Shown here: positions 15,988-24,141 of the stretch, piece after piece
How the letters are laid out: the number at the start of each line of letters is the position of its first letter
Numbering within the stretch: the first letter of the stretch is position 1
Assembly (NCBI GenBank): GCA_026707145.1
Contig: JAPOXK010000018.1
Coordinates: 1 to 58,255, forward strand
DNA from: Chloroflexota bacterium
GTDB taxonomy: Bacteria > Chloroflexota > Dehalococcoidia > Bin125
Direction of reading: 5' to 3'
Length of the DNA stretch: 58,255 nucleotides
Translations under genes and position numbers: made by a program
The notes under the pieces: generated by a model
What the model was told of the DNA's origin: nothing
The model's input: the letters and a program-made list of their open reading frames with translations, nothing else
Databases searched by the model: none

Positions 15988-18348
15988 TTGCCCGCAGCCC
16001 CCCGCTCTCCCCGCTTCGTTGGGCAGCGCATCCGCCGCACGGAAGACGAGCGGCTGATCCGGGGCGGCGGCACCTACGTCGACGACGTCCAGCTGCCCGG
16101 CCTCCTGCACCTCGGCTTCCGCCGCAGCGATGTCGCGCACGGCCGCATCGTCGCTATCGACACCGCGGCGGCGGCCGCCCTGCCCGGCGTGGTGGCGGTG
16201 TTCACCGCCGGCGACCTCCGCGACCTTCCGCCGATGCCCGTCCTCACTCCCTATCCCGCGCCGGACTTCTTTCCGCTCGCGCGGGACAAGGTGCGCTACG
16301 TGGGCGAGCCGCTGGCGGTCGTCGTCGCCCGCGACCGCTACATCGCGCGGGACGCGGTCGACGCGATCGATGTCGAGGTGGAAGAGCTGCCGGCCGTGGT
16401 CGACCCTGAGCGCGCCCTCACGGGCCAGCCCGCGCTGATCCACGACGGCTACCCCGATAACCTCGCCATCCCCGTCGTGTCCAGCGGCAGCGGCGTCGAC
16501 GCCGAGGCCGGGACGGTCGATGACGGCGCCATCAATGACGCCTTCGCGCGGGCGGAGGTCGTCATCTCCCAGCGGATGGTCAGTCCTCGCGTCGCCCCCT
16601 CGCCGATCGAACCGCGCGGCGTCGTCGTGCACTACGACACGGGCAAGGATTTCCTCACGCTCTGGATCTCCACGCAGAGTGCTCACGTCGTGCGCTCCCT
16701 GATGGCGCAGGCGCTCGGGCTGGGCGAGAACCAGATCCGCGTGATCGCGCCCGAAGTCGGGGGCGGCTTCGGCGCCAAGACCAACCCCTACGCCGAGGGC
16801 TACGCCGCCGCCGCCATCGCGCGACGGCTGGGCCGGCCCGTCAAATGGATCGAGGAGCGCTCGGAGGCCTTCCTGGCGACCGCGCACGGCCGCGGCGTGA
16901 TCGGCTACGTCGACCTCGCGGCCAAGCGCGACGGCACTGTGCTGGGGATCAAGCTGCGGCTGATCGCGGACATCGGCGCCTACCAGGGCCTCTTCACGGT
17001 CGTGGTGCCGACTCTCACCCAGGGAATGCTGAGCGGCGTCTACGACATTCCCGCTATCCGCGCCGACTTGTACGAGGCCTTCACCAACAAGACGCCCACC
17101 GACCCCTACCGCGGCGCCGGACGGCCGGAGGGGATCTACTTCGTCGAGCGGGCCATGGACATGCTGGCGCGCGAGCTTGCGATCGACCCGGCCGAGCTGC
17201 GGCGCAGGAACTTCATTGCGCCCGAGCGCTTCCCGGTTCGCACCCAGGCGGGGGCGACCTACGACTCCGGCGAGTACGGCCGCCTGCTGGACCGCGCGCT
17301 CGCCTTGGCGGATTGGGACGGCCTCCGCGCCCAGCGCGCCGCGGCCCGCGCCGCGGGCCGCCGCCTCGGTCTAGGGCTGGCCTTCTACGTGGAGGTCTGC
17401 GGCATCGGCCCCTCGTCGGAGGTCTCGTTCGGTGGCTGGGAGCATGCCAGCGTCACGGTCGAGCGGGACGGCGTCATCACGGCGACCACTGGATCGTCCT
17501 CCCACGGTCAGGGCCACGAGACCACCTTCGCCCAGCTCCTGGCCGACGAGTTCGGCTCGCCGCTCGAAGCGGTCACGATCCAGCACGGCGATACGGCCAT
17601 CGTCAAGCAAGGCATCGGCACGTTCGGCAGCCGCTCCCAAGCGGTCGGCGGCACCGCCCTCCTGCTGGCGGCCGGCAAAGTCAAGGCGCGCATGGCGCGC
17701 TTCGCCGCCCAGCTCCTGGAGGCCAAGGCGGACGACCTGGTGTTCGCGGACGGCGCGATCAGCGTCGCGGGCGCCGCCGAGAGCGGACTGTCCCTTGCCG
17801 AGGTGGCGCGCTACGCCTACGCACCCGCCTCGCTCCCGTCCGGCCTGGAGCCGGGTCTGAGCGACGAAGCCTTCTGGGAGCCGGCCGGCTCCACCTACCC
17901 CTTCGGCTGCTACATCGCGCTGGTCGAGGTCGACCCCGCCACCGGCCTGCTCACCATCCGCCGCTTCGTTGGCGTCGACGACTGCGGCACCGTGGTCAAC
18001 CCCCTCATCGTCGAGGGGCAGATCCACGGAGGGCTGGCGCAGGGGATCGGCACCGCCCTCTACGAGGAGATGGTGTACGACGAGAACGGCCAGCCCCTGA
18101 ACGGTTCTTTGCTGGACTACGCCCTGCCGCGCACGACCGACTTCCCGACCTTCGAGCTGGGCAGCACCGTGACGCCCACGCCGCTCAACCCGCTGGGAGC
18201 CAAGGGCATCGGCGAAGCCGGCACGATCGGCTCGGCGCCCTGCATCGTCAACGCCGCCGTCGACGCCCTCAGCGATCTGGGCGTGCGCCACATCGACATG
18301 ACGCTCGGCTCCGAGAAGCTCTGGCGCCTCCTGCAACCTGGCGCCTAA
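15988..18348 (+). CDS. Xanthine dehydrogenase-family molybdopterin-binding subunit (CoxL-like, form II)
   Basis: 786-residue large subunit of the xanthine oxidase / CO dehydrogenase family, binding molybdenum-cytosine or molybdopterin dinucleotide. TTG 15988 was chosen because GGGAG lies about 8 nt upstream and the N-terminus (VGQRIRRTEDERLIRGGG) aligns with the family. Motifs: VGGGFGAKTNPY, the loop PYRGAGRPEG in place of the AYRCSFR signature of true form I CO dehydrogenase, GSSSHGQGHETTFAQ, and GAKGIGEAGTIG near the Mo site. Neither the FAD-binding nor the iron-sulfur subunit is adjacent, so this is an orphan large subunit. It probably hydroxylates an N-heterocycle or aldehyde rather than oxidising CO. 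Confidence 0.9.
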   Translation: MPAAPRSPRFVGQRIRRTEDERLIRGGGTYVDDVQLPGLLHLGFRRSDVAHGRIVAIDTAAAAALPGVVAVFTAGDLRDLPPMPVLTPYPAPDFFPLARDKVRYVGEPLAVVVARDRYIARDAVDAIDVEVEELPAVVDPERALTGQPALIHDGYPDNLAIPVVSSGSGVDAEAGTVDDGAINDAFARAEVVISQRMVSPRVAPSPIEPRGVVVHYDTGKDFLTLWISTQSAHVVRSLMAQALGLGENQIRVIAPEVGGGFGAKTNPYAEGYAAAAIARRLGRPVKWIEERSEAFLATAHGRGVIGYVDLAAKRDGTVLGIKLRLIADIGAYQGLFTVVVPTLTQGMLSGVYDIPAIRADLYEAFTNKTPTDPYRGAGRPEGIYFVERAMDMLARELAIDPAELRRRNFIAPERFPVRTQAGATYDSGEYGRLLDRALALADWDGLRAQRAAARAAGRRLGLGLAFYVEVCGIGPSSEVSFGGWEHASVTVERDGVITATTGSSSHGQGHETTFAQLLADEFGSPLEAVTIQHGDTAIVKQGIGTFGSRSQAVGGTALLLAAGKVKARMARFAAQLLEAKADDLVFADGAISVAGAAESGLSLAEVARYAYAPASLPSGLEPGLSDEAFWEPAGSTYPFGCYIALVEVDPATGLLTIRRFVGVDDCGTVVNPLIVEGQIHGGLAQGIGTALYEEMVYDENGQPLNGSLLDYALPRTTDFPTFELGSTVTPTPLNPLGAKGIGEAGTIGSAPCIVNAAVDALSDLGVRHIDMTLGSEKLWRLLQPGA

Positions 18349-18349
18349 G

Positions 18350-18372
18350 GACGGTCGCGCGCTGCGGCCGTC
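18350..18372. terminator. Candidate bidirectional terminator hairpin
   Basis: Bases 18350-18358 pair with 18364-18372 (nine pairs including one G-U) around a GCGCT loop. It fills the gap between the convergent CoxL-like gene and the amidohydrolase stop. No strong T-run follows on either strand, so an intrinsic terminator is only probable. Confidence 0.5.
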
Positions 18373-19352
18373 TACAGACCGAGCAGCCCCGCCAGGGTGC
18401 TGCCCAGGATCCGCTCCTGTTCCTCGGCCGGGCGTTCCTGCAACGCGGGGAAGGCCACGCGCCCGCCGGTGTCGGCGATCTCGAACGGGTCGTCGGTGCC
18501 CAGCACCACCCGCTCCGCGCCCACGCTGTCGATCAGAAAGTGCAGGCTCTCGGCGGCGCCCACGGCCGTGTCGAACAGCAGCTGGTCGAAGTAGTCGGCG
18601 GGCGGTTTCGAGATCTGCGCGTGGCAGGCCGGGTTGTACTCGTAGGTCGGCGCCGCGTAGGCCAGGTTGAGCCGGCCCCGCAGAAACGGCAGCGTGCCGC
18701 CCCCGTGCGCCAGGACCAGACGCAGGGCCGGGTGGCGCTCCAGCGTCCCCGCGAAGATCAGCCGCGACACGGCGCGCGCCGTCTCGTTGGGCCAGGCCAG
18801 CGCCACCGCCAGCGTGTACTCATCCCAGAGCGGAGTCGGCTCGGCGCTGCTAGGATGCATGAACAGCAGTAGCTCGCGCGCCTCGATCTCCGTCCACAGC
18901 GGCTCCAGCGACGCATGATCGAGTGGGCGATCCCCCGCGTAGGTACCGGTCACCGCGCCCACGAAGCCGTGCTCCTCCACCGCCCGCCGCAGCTCCTCGA
19001 CGGCGTGATCCGGCTCGCCCAGCGCCAGCGCCGCCAACCCCGCGAAGCGTCCCCCCGACCCCGCGACGCACTCGGCCGTGCTTTGATTGAGCGCCCGCCC
19101 CTGCTCCACCCCGGCGGCCCCGCCGGGCCAGGCGACGAAGTTGATCAGCGGCCCGACGAGTTGTAGGTCGATCGCCGTCTCGGCCAGCCGCGCCAGTCGC
19201 TCCTCGTGGCGATAGACGCCGGGGTCGAGCGGCCCGTAGCCGGGCATCAGCGCGGCACCGTCCTCGCTGCGCTGGAAGCCGAAGGCCCCCTCTCGAACCA
19301 CACGGTCGAGGTACGGCTCGCTCAGGACGTGCGCGTGGACGTCGATCTGCAT
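18372..19352 (-). CDS. Amidohydrolase family 2 (ACMSD-like) metal hydrolase/decarboxylase
   Basis: 326-residue TIM-barrel protein. ATG 19352 opens directly with the metal-binding HxH motif (IDVHAHVL). Later ligands are the His in LLFMHPSS, the His in LVLAHGGGTLPFLRGR, and the Asp in LGTDDPFEI, completing the usual mononuclear site. This subfamily includes aminocarboxymuconate-semialdehyde decarboxylase and related nonoxidative decarboxylases or hydrolases. It is convergent with the CoxL-like gene, suggesting but not proving involvement in degradation of aromatic or heterocyclic compounds. Nearby upstream DNA contains only gene fragments. Confidence 0.87.
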   Translation of the reverse strand: MQIDVHAHVLSEPYLDRVVREGAFGFQRSEDGAALMPGYGPLDPGVYRHEERLARLAETAIDLQLVGPLINFVAWPGGAAGVEQGRALNQSTAECVAGSGGRFAGLAALALGEPDHAVEELRRAVEEHGFVGAVTGTYAGDRPLDHASLEPLWTEIEARELLLFMHPSSAEPTPLWDEYTLAVALAWPNETARAVSRLIFAGTLERHPALRLVLAHGGGTLPFLRGRLNLAYAAPTYEYNPACHAQISKPPADYFDQLLFDTAVGAAESLHFLIDSVGAERVVLGTDDPFEIADTGGRVAFPALQERPAEEQERILGSTLAGLLGL

Positions 19353-19499
19353 CGCTGCCCAGCATCGTAGCGGGCTTGGGACTGCGCCGATGCGCCTGCC
19401 CACAACCAAGGGATGTCGTCATTGAGGCCGGCTGCCTCCTCCCGATGGAGGAACTCTCGCGCCATAGGAACGCACCCAGGCGCTGGCGACTTAGGCTGG

Positions 19500-19762
19500 G
19501 ACAGTGTGTACGCTCCCCCGTCTGCCTGGCTCCTGGTCGAGGGTGTTTGGCCTTCCGCAAGGGAGCAGCCGGTGTCTGGATCAAGGAACGGGGCGCCGGG
19601 GATGTCTTTGGACTGCCGGCTGCCGGATCTTCCCATCTCGCGGTGGAGGCGCTGGCGCCGAGCCGGGCGCTGCTCCTCACGCCCGGCTCCCTCGACAGGT
19701 TGGAACAGGAGGACCCCGTTTGGCGCTCGACCTGTACCGGCACCTGGTCAGCGGGGTGGAAG
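19500..19762 (+). pseudogene. Fragment of a SulP-linked cNMP-binding domain
   Basis: Translates as FRKGAAGVWIKERGAGDVFG and EALAPSRALLLTPGSLDRLE, then after a frameshift LALDLYRHLVSG. It matches the last ~80 residues of the SulP-STAS-cNMP protein at 38755-40956 (FRKGAAGIRLQERGAGDIFE, LALDLYRHLVN) at both DNA and protein level. No start codon or upstream transporter is present and the reading frame is broken near 19712, so it is a relic of a duplicated copy. Confidence 0.75.
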
Positions 19763-19833
19763 GAGAGGGGGGAAGATTCGAGCCGGTCCCCGCCGCAGAT
19801 CCAGGGTGAGGCCGGGCGGCGCGGCGCGTCCGC

Positions 19834-19970
19834 CCCGTCCCCAAGCCGCACGCGGTAGGGCGTGGTGCGGCTGCCGTCGGCCGAGGTCACGGTGACGGTG
19901 ATCGCGGCGAGTCCCGCAAGGGGGACCTGGTGGCCGCTGAGCGTGAGCGAGACCGCGACTGGCCCCGTCT
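19834..19970 (-). pseudogene. Fragment of a cadherin-like beta-sandwich domain
   Basis: One minus-strand frame reads VSLTLSGHQVPLAG, then AITVTVTSADGSRTTPYRVR and LG. This resembles the cadherin-like beta-sandwich near the C-terminus of the giant surface protein (ITVTVTAPDGSRMRVYRLRL, about 44530-44600). There is no start codon and the frame runs into unrelated sequence. It directly abuts the 3' end of the hypothetical gene at 19971. A short relic; identity moderately sure. Confidence 0.5.
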
Positions 19971-20402
19971 TCAGTTCTCGCCGGTCTCGCCGATGATGAC
20001 GATCCATCTTCGCGCGCCGACCCGGATCTCCGCCGCCCTCGGCTCGAAGTCGTCTGGAACTTCAAAGGCCTGTCGGAACAACGTATGCACGTACCGGTCG
20101 CTGGGGCTCAAGTAGCTGCTCTCGTTCTCGTGTCCCTCCACGACGCTCCCATCCGCCGCGATCAATGCTGCTTCCAGGCGCACGGTCTTGGGCACGGGAT
20201 CGCCGAACGTCACGAACACGCCGTGCGTGTGGAACCAGGGACAGCGAAGCGGCGCGCCGTAGCGGATGCTCTCGACCACGCCGATCGCGATACGCGCGCG
20301 ATGCAGTGTCGCGCTCACCAATCCGTCGCCGGTTGGACCCAAGTCCTCGACGCAGGCCGGGTCCGTTGCTGGCTCCTGGTCATCGCTTCCCAGAGGCGGC
20401 AC
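19971..20402 (-). CDS. Hypothetical protein, possibly the detached C-terminal domain of the upstream protease
   Basis: 143 residues from GTG 20402, without a good Shine-Dalgarno. It is in the same frame as the protease gene and separated from it by a single UGA (20415-20417) plus 12 bases. Its C-terminal half (ALIAADGSVVEGHENESSY, FEPRAAEIRVGARRW) resembles an internal region of the protease (ADLIGANGQVIGG, FEPVAFRVTIGDRSW). It could be a separate co-transcribed gene, or the last domain of a longer ancestral protein cut off by a nonsense mutation. No conserved Cys pair and no clear SECIS hairpin were seen, so selenocysteine is unlikely. Confidence 0.5.
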   Translation of the reverse strand: MPPLGSDDQEPATDPACVEDLGPTGDGLVSATLHRARIAIGVVESIRYGAPLRCPWFHTHGVFVTFGDPVPKTVRLEAALIAADGSVVEGHENESSYLSPSDRYVHTLFRQAFEVPDDFEPRAAEIRVGARRWIVIIGETGEN

Positions 20403-20414
20403 GTCCGTCGCTTG

Positions 20415-23381
20415 TCACCGGATCGAGACGATCACGCGAACCGGCTCCGCCTCCGCCAGGTTGAAGCGCCAGTAGCGGACATCGGGATCAACGTCGTAGC
20501 CCCAACCGACGGGATCGTGCCGCCGGCCGCTCGCGTCCTGAAGCTTGATGGTGACGTCATCGAGCTCAGCGAGTTGCGGGAACCTCAAGCGCACGAAGTG
20601 CGTGGAGGCCCAGGAGGCGGAGGGGGGCAAGCCGGGACACGACGGCCTGTTGAATTCGGTCGCCTGGAGCAGTTCCGTCCCCGGCGGGGCGACGAGGGCC
20701 AGGTCGATGGTCGACCGCGGCGACCGCGGCGAATACGGCTCGGTGCAGAAGTGGCTCGGTGCCTGATCGGATCGGTACTGAACGATGAATATCTTGCCCT
20801 GCCAGCCACATAGGGACGGCCATCGCCGTTCGCCGGTCACGACGCTCGCCAGGTCCGAGGACGCCGCACTCACCAGATACACGGCATAGACGACGTCGAA
20901 TCGGGTTGACGGCCGGACGTTGCAGATCCCGCCGCCGATGTCCGGCTGCGTGGTGCTCAGATAGACCGGCCTGGGCAGGAGCGCGATCGAGCCGTGCAGT
21001 TCAGGACCCCGATCGGGCGCCTGCGGCGGAACGCGGTGCCGCCGCAACTCGCCCAGCGCTGCGACAACGGTCTCGGCCCGCAGGGCTTCGCTGGAGCCGG
21101 TCGAGATCCCGAGCACCCGGCGGCTGCACGGATCGACGATTGGGGCGCCGGCGCGGTCCCACCCCCAGCCGTTGTGGTGCAGCAGCCGGTCCGTCACCTC
21201 CGTCACCCGCAACCGGGTCATCGCGAAGCGGTCGGCCTCGCCCCAGGGGTAGGCCACTAGGACGGGTTCGCTGTCCGCCGTCTCCTCGGTCGAGGGAGCA
21301 AACAGGGCTTGGAGCTGCGGACCGAGCGCCGGGGCGGAGCCGATGACCTCGACCAGGGCCAGACCGTTGCGGGCATCGGTCGCGACGCGAGCGACCGGCA
21401 GCGCGATGGCGCCCTGGGAGATCACGCCCCACGGGACCTCGTCGCTGAAGAGCCGGCTGGCGGTGATGAACTGTCTGCGGCCGGCGTACAGCGCACTGCC
21501 GTCGCCGCCCAAGGCAGATACTTGCCAGGCCAGATCCCCGAGGTCGGCTGTCAGGGCGCAGCCCGTCCGCGCCGGCGCATATTCCGGACCGAGGGCGGCG
21601 TGCCAGGTCAGGGGAGCGGAGCGCTGCCAGCCCGCCGGGTCGGGGCCGCCGTGGGGCGCTGCCCGCGACGGGCAAATCAGGGCGCCGTCCTCGAGCTGCA
21701 GACAGGCCTCGGTACCGGCGCCACTGGGGTTGGCGCGGAACGCGATCCGGGCGCGCTGCTCGATCTGATCCCCGGGCGCGGGCGGCTCGAGCTCCACGCG
21801 CCAACTCCGGTCGCCAATGGTCACGCGAAACGCGACGGGCTCGAAGCCCTTCGGCGCACGCCATCGTTGCCATAGCTCGTGATAGTGATCGCTGTCCCCA
21901 GGATAGCCAGGATGGATCCAGGAGTGCTGGCCGGCTGAGCTTCTTCCGCCAATGACCTGCCCGTTGGCGCCGATGAGATCGGCGAACAACCGGTTGTGCT
22001 TTTGTACGTCGATGATCGGTACGCGCATTTCCTGTACGCGCAGTTCGTGCGTGTAATCGCCGGGGCACCATTCGAACGCGGCGAGGGTGCCGAGCACGGT
22101 CTCCCCGAACTCCTCCTGCGACTCGTGGAGGATCGCGGTCAATTCCGGATCGTACGGATCTTCCCGCTGGCAGGCCCAATCGTCGCTCGCGGCATCCCCG
22201 TCGTCCCCATGGCTGACCGGGGCTTGCGGCGCGTGGCGGAACGCGAGCACGGTGACGCTGCCATAGCTGCACTGGCCTGTCGGGTCTTCGCTCCACTCGA
22301 TCCCGAACCGGTCCCCCGCCACCCCCACCCACCACGCGCCTTCGACGCCGACGCAGTCGACGCCGGCCGGTGGTTCGGGACCATAGTGCCAGACCACCAT
22401 CCCGTCCGGAATCACGATTCCCGGGGGCAGCGCGGGCAGCGCGGGCAGCGCCGGTGGCGCCGGTGGCGGTTGGTCCAGGCTTTCCAGGGTCGCTCGGAGC
22501 ACCTCGCCGGAATGCGAGAAATTGCGGGCGCTTGAGCCGGCCCAGAGCACGCCGATGACGTTCCCGCAGGCGTCGAACATGGGCCCGCCGCTATTGCCGC
22601 CCCGCGCGGAGCTATTGGTCAGGATTTCATCTTCCCATACGCGCGTGATGACGCCCGTGGCGGCGGTCAAGGCGCCGGCCAACGGATACCCGACCAGGTA
22701 GACTGGCTCGCCGACGTCGCTGGGAGTGGGATCGCGGAACGCGACGCTGGGCACATCCAAGACCGCGAGCGGATCGAACACTTCCAGCAGCGCGACGTCG
22801 TGCTCGGGGTCCGAGCCCAGCACCGCCGCGGGAACGGTTCGATCGCCGTAGGTCAGGACGACCACCGGCGGCACGTCGTCGATGACGTGGTGCGCCGTGA
22901 CGAACCGTCCGCCGCCGATGTGGAACGCCGAGCCGCGAGCCCGGATCGTTTCTACCTTCCACGTCGCGGCGAACATGCGCTCCAGGGCGGCGGCGTCGCA
23001 GGAGCCAGCCGGGGGGAAGATCGTCGGGGGCGCGACGATCCGTTGCGGATCCAGCGGCACGTTCCAGGCGATCGCGCTGCTGTGCGCCCAACGATCGGTC
23101 CGCAGGCGCTCCGGCCGAAGGAACCGCAGGTAGGGACAGACCCGCTCTTGACCGGTCGGTTCGAAGCAGAATTCCACCCGCCCGTCGTCGTGCTGGCGCC
23201 AGACGATGTGTCCGCCGAGCGGATATTGCGGTCCGCCGGCCCCGGCCGCTGCGTCGGCGACGGTTAGGTCGGACGGCGGATCTTCGGCGCGGAGCGGGTC
23301 AGGGGCGATGGCGGCCGCGGCCACGACGAGAAGTCCGGCGAGGCTCAGAACGGCACGGGCGCGGAAGAACGTCAGCGACAT
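20415..23381 (-). CDS. Secreted trypsin-like serine protease with a second, degenerate protease domain
   Basis: 988-residue exported protein. ATG 23381 begins a signal peptide (LSLAGLLVVAAAAIAPDP). The first chymotrypsin-like domain (about residues 110-310) has a full triad: His in FVTAHHVI, Asp in PEHDVALLEV, Ser in ARGGNSGGPMFDAC. A Pro/Ala linker and beta-rich region with several Cys follow. A second domain (about residues 610-810) aligns with the first but reads FITASRLF, ARNGLALVEV and WDRAGAPIVDPC, so His, Asp and Ser are all lost. The last ~180 residues are a further beta-rich region. Probably a cell-surface protease whose second domain binds a substrate or regulator. Confidence 0.83.
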   Translation of the reverse strand: MSLTFFRARAVLSLAGLLVVAAAAIAPDPLRAEDPPSDLTVADAAAGAGGPQYPLGGHIVWRQHDDGRVEFCFEPTGQERVCPYLRFLRPERLRTDRWAHSSAIAWNVPLDPQRIVAPPTIFPPAGSCDAAALERMFAATWKVETIRARGSAFHIGGGRFVTAHHVIDDVPPVVVLTYGDRTVPAAVLGSDPEHDVALLEVFDPLAVLDVPSVAFRDPTPSDVGEPVYLVGYPLAGALTAATGVITRVWEDEILTNSSARGGNSGGPMFDACGNVIGVLWAGSSARNFSHSGEVLRATLESLDQPPPAPPALPALPALPPGIVIPDGMVVWHYGPEPPAGVDCVGVEGAWWVGVAGDRFGIEWSEDPTGQCSYGSVTVLAFRHAPQAPVSHGDDGDAASDDWACQREDPYDPELTAILHESQEEFGETVLGTLAAFEWCPGDYTHELRVQEMRVPIIDVQKHNRLFADLIGANGQVIGGRSSAGQHSWIHPGYPGDSDHYHELWQRWRAPKGFEPVAFRVTIGDRSWRVELEPPAPGDQIEQRARIAFRANPSGAGTEACLQLEDGALICPSRAAPHGGPDPAGWQRSAPLTWHAALGPEYAPARTGCALTADLGDLAWQVSALGGDGSALYAGRRQFITASRLFSDEVPWGVISQGAIALPVARVATDARNGLALVEVIGSAPALGPQLQALFAPSTEETADSEPVLVAYPWGEADRFAMTRLRVTEVTDRLLHHNGWGWDRAGAPIVDPCSRRVLGISTGSSEALRAETVVAALGELRRHRVPPQAPDRGPELHGSIALLPRPVYLSTTQPDIGGGICNVRPSTRFDVVYAVYLVSAASSDLASVVTGERRWPSLCGWQGKIFIVQYRSDQAPSHFCTEPYSPRSPRSTIDLALVAPPGTELLQATEFNRPSCPGLPPSASWASTHFVRLRFPQLAELDDVTIKLQDASGRRHDPVGWGYDVDPDVRYWRFNLAEAEPVRVIVSIR

Positions 23382-23609
23382 GGGTCCACGGGGCAAGATG
23401 CCGAATTTCGGTGCCATCGGCGCCATGTCCGGCCATCACCAAGACGCGAAGCGTCCGGCAAGGGTTCTGACCGCCCTCCGCGGGAGGCCCGCTCAATGAG
23501 TGCGGAGGAGGTCAACGTGTCGGTCCGCGCGATGCGGCGCGGAGGGTCGACGATTCCCGTCTGGCGGCGTACCGGCGCCCGTCCCTTCCCTGTATTCCCT
23601 AGAAAGCAT

Positions 23610-23678
23610 TGGAGCGGGAGACGGGGGTCGACCCCGCGACCCACTGCTTGGGAAGCACCGTCCAGACGCGCTGCCCGC
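23610..23678 (-). tRNA. tRNA-Gly(CCC)-like sequence, probably a degenerate remnant
   Basis: On the minus strand a 69-nt segment begins GCGGG and ends CTCCCGCTCCA, with five acceptor pairs, an anticodon loop TTCCCAA (anticodon CCC) and a T-arm-like GGGGTCGACCCCC. The 3' half closely follows bacterial tRNA-Gly. The D-arm is poorly formed, the anticodon stem has only three good pairs, and position 54 is G instead of U, so it is probably a pseudo-tRNA or the attachment-site half left by an integrated element. The CCA is encoded. Confidence 0.4.
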
Positions 23679-23696
23679 CAACCGGTATTTCCAGGT

Positions 23697-23867
23697 TCAG
23701 TTGCCAGGCTGATTCACCGTGCCCGGAGTGGGGGTGCCGACCGTTTGGAACTCTCCGGTGACGTTCGGAACGCGGGCGAAGCTCTCGCCCCCGCCGGCCT
23801 GTCCTTCGGCCCAATCCACGCGGGCGACCAGGATCCCGTCGGCCGTCCAGATGCCCAGCTCTTCGTC
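23697..23867 (-). pseudogene. Truncated duplicate of the lamin-tail C-terminus
   Basis: Minus-strand translation gives DEELGIWTADGILVARVDWA, then GESFARVPNVTGEFQTVG and ends QPGN-stop. It is nearly identical to the last ~57 residues of the CotH/lamin-tail lipoprotein (12946-13120). About 20 bases past the stop are also shared (around CAACCGGTATTTCC), so the copying included non-coding DNA. The homology ends abruptly at 23867 and no start exists. It lies next to the tRNA-like sequence. Between here and the M16 gene at 24142 nothing else was recognised. Confidence 0.8.
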
Positions 23868-24141
23868 CCACGCGCAGCGTCGCTACAGCGCCGGTCAGCA
23901 TGATCAAGGCCGCGATATCGCTGATCGATCGGCAAGGGTGAGGTATCCATGGAGGCCGGTGAAGCGATGTGCTCGGAATGCCCGCATGGAGCTTCATTCG
24001 CTGCCGATGCTGGGTTGCGGTCACGGTTCACGGTTTATCAATGCATTAGCCGTTGGAGAAACTTTTGGAGAGGGCGCCGTTGATGTCGCGTAGTTCCCTA
24101 CCGACGTAACCTTTGCAAAGCTCTAGGACGAAGAGCGAGAG

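Noticed and set aside
15988..18348. Aerobic carbon monoxide dehydrogenase large subunit
   Set aside because: The active-site loop is PYRGAGR, not the AYRCSFR motif of true CO dehydrogenase, and coxM/coxS are absent.
20415..20417. A third selenocysteine codon at the end of the protease gene
   Set aside because: No neighbouring Cys or redox motif, no homologous Cys position visible, and no convincing G-loop hairpin 16-37 nt downstream.
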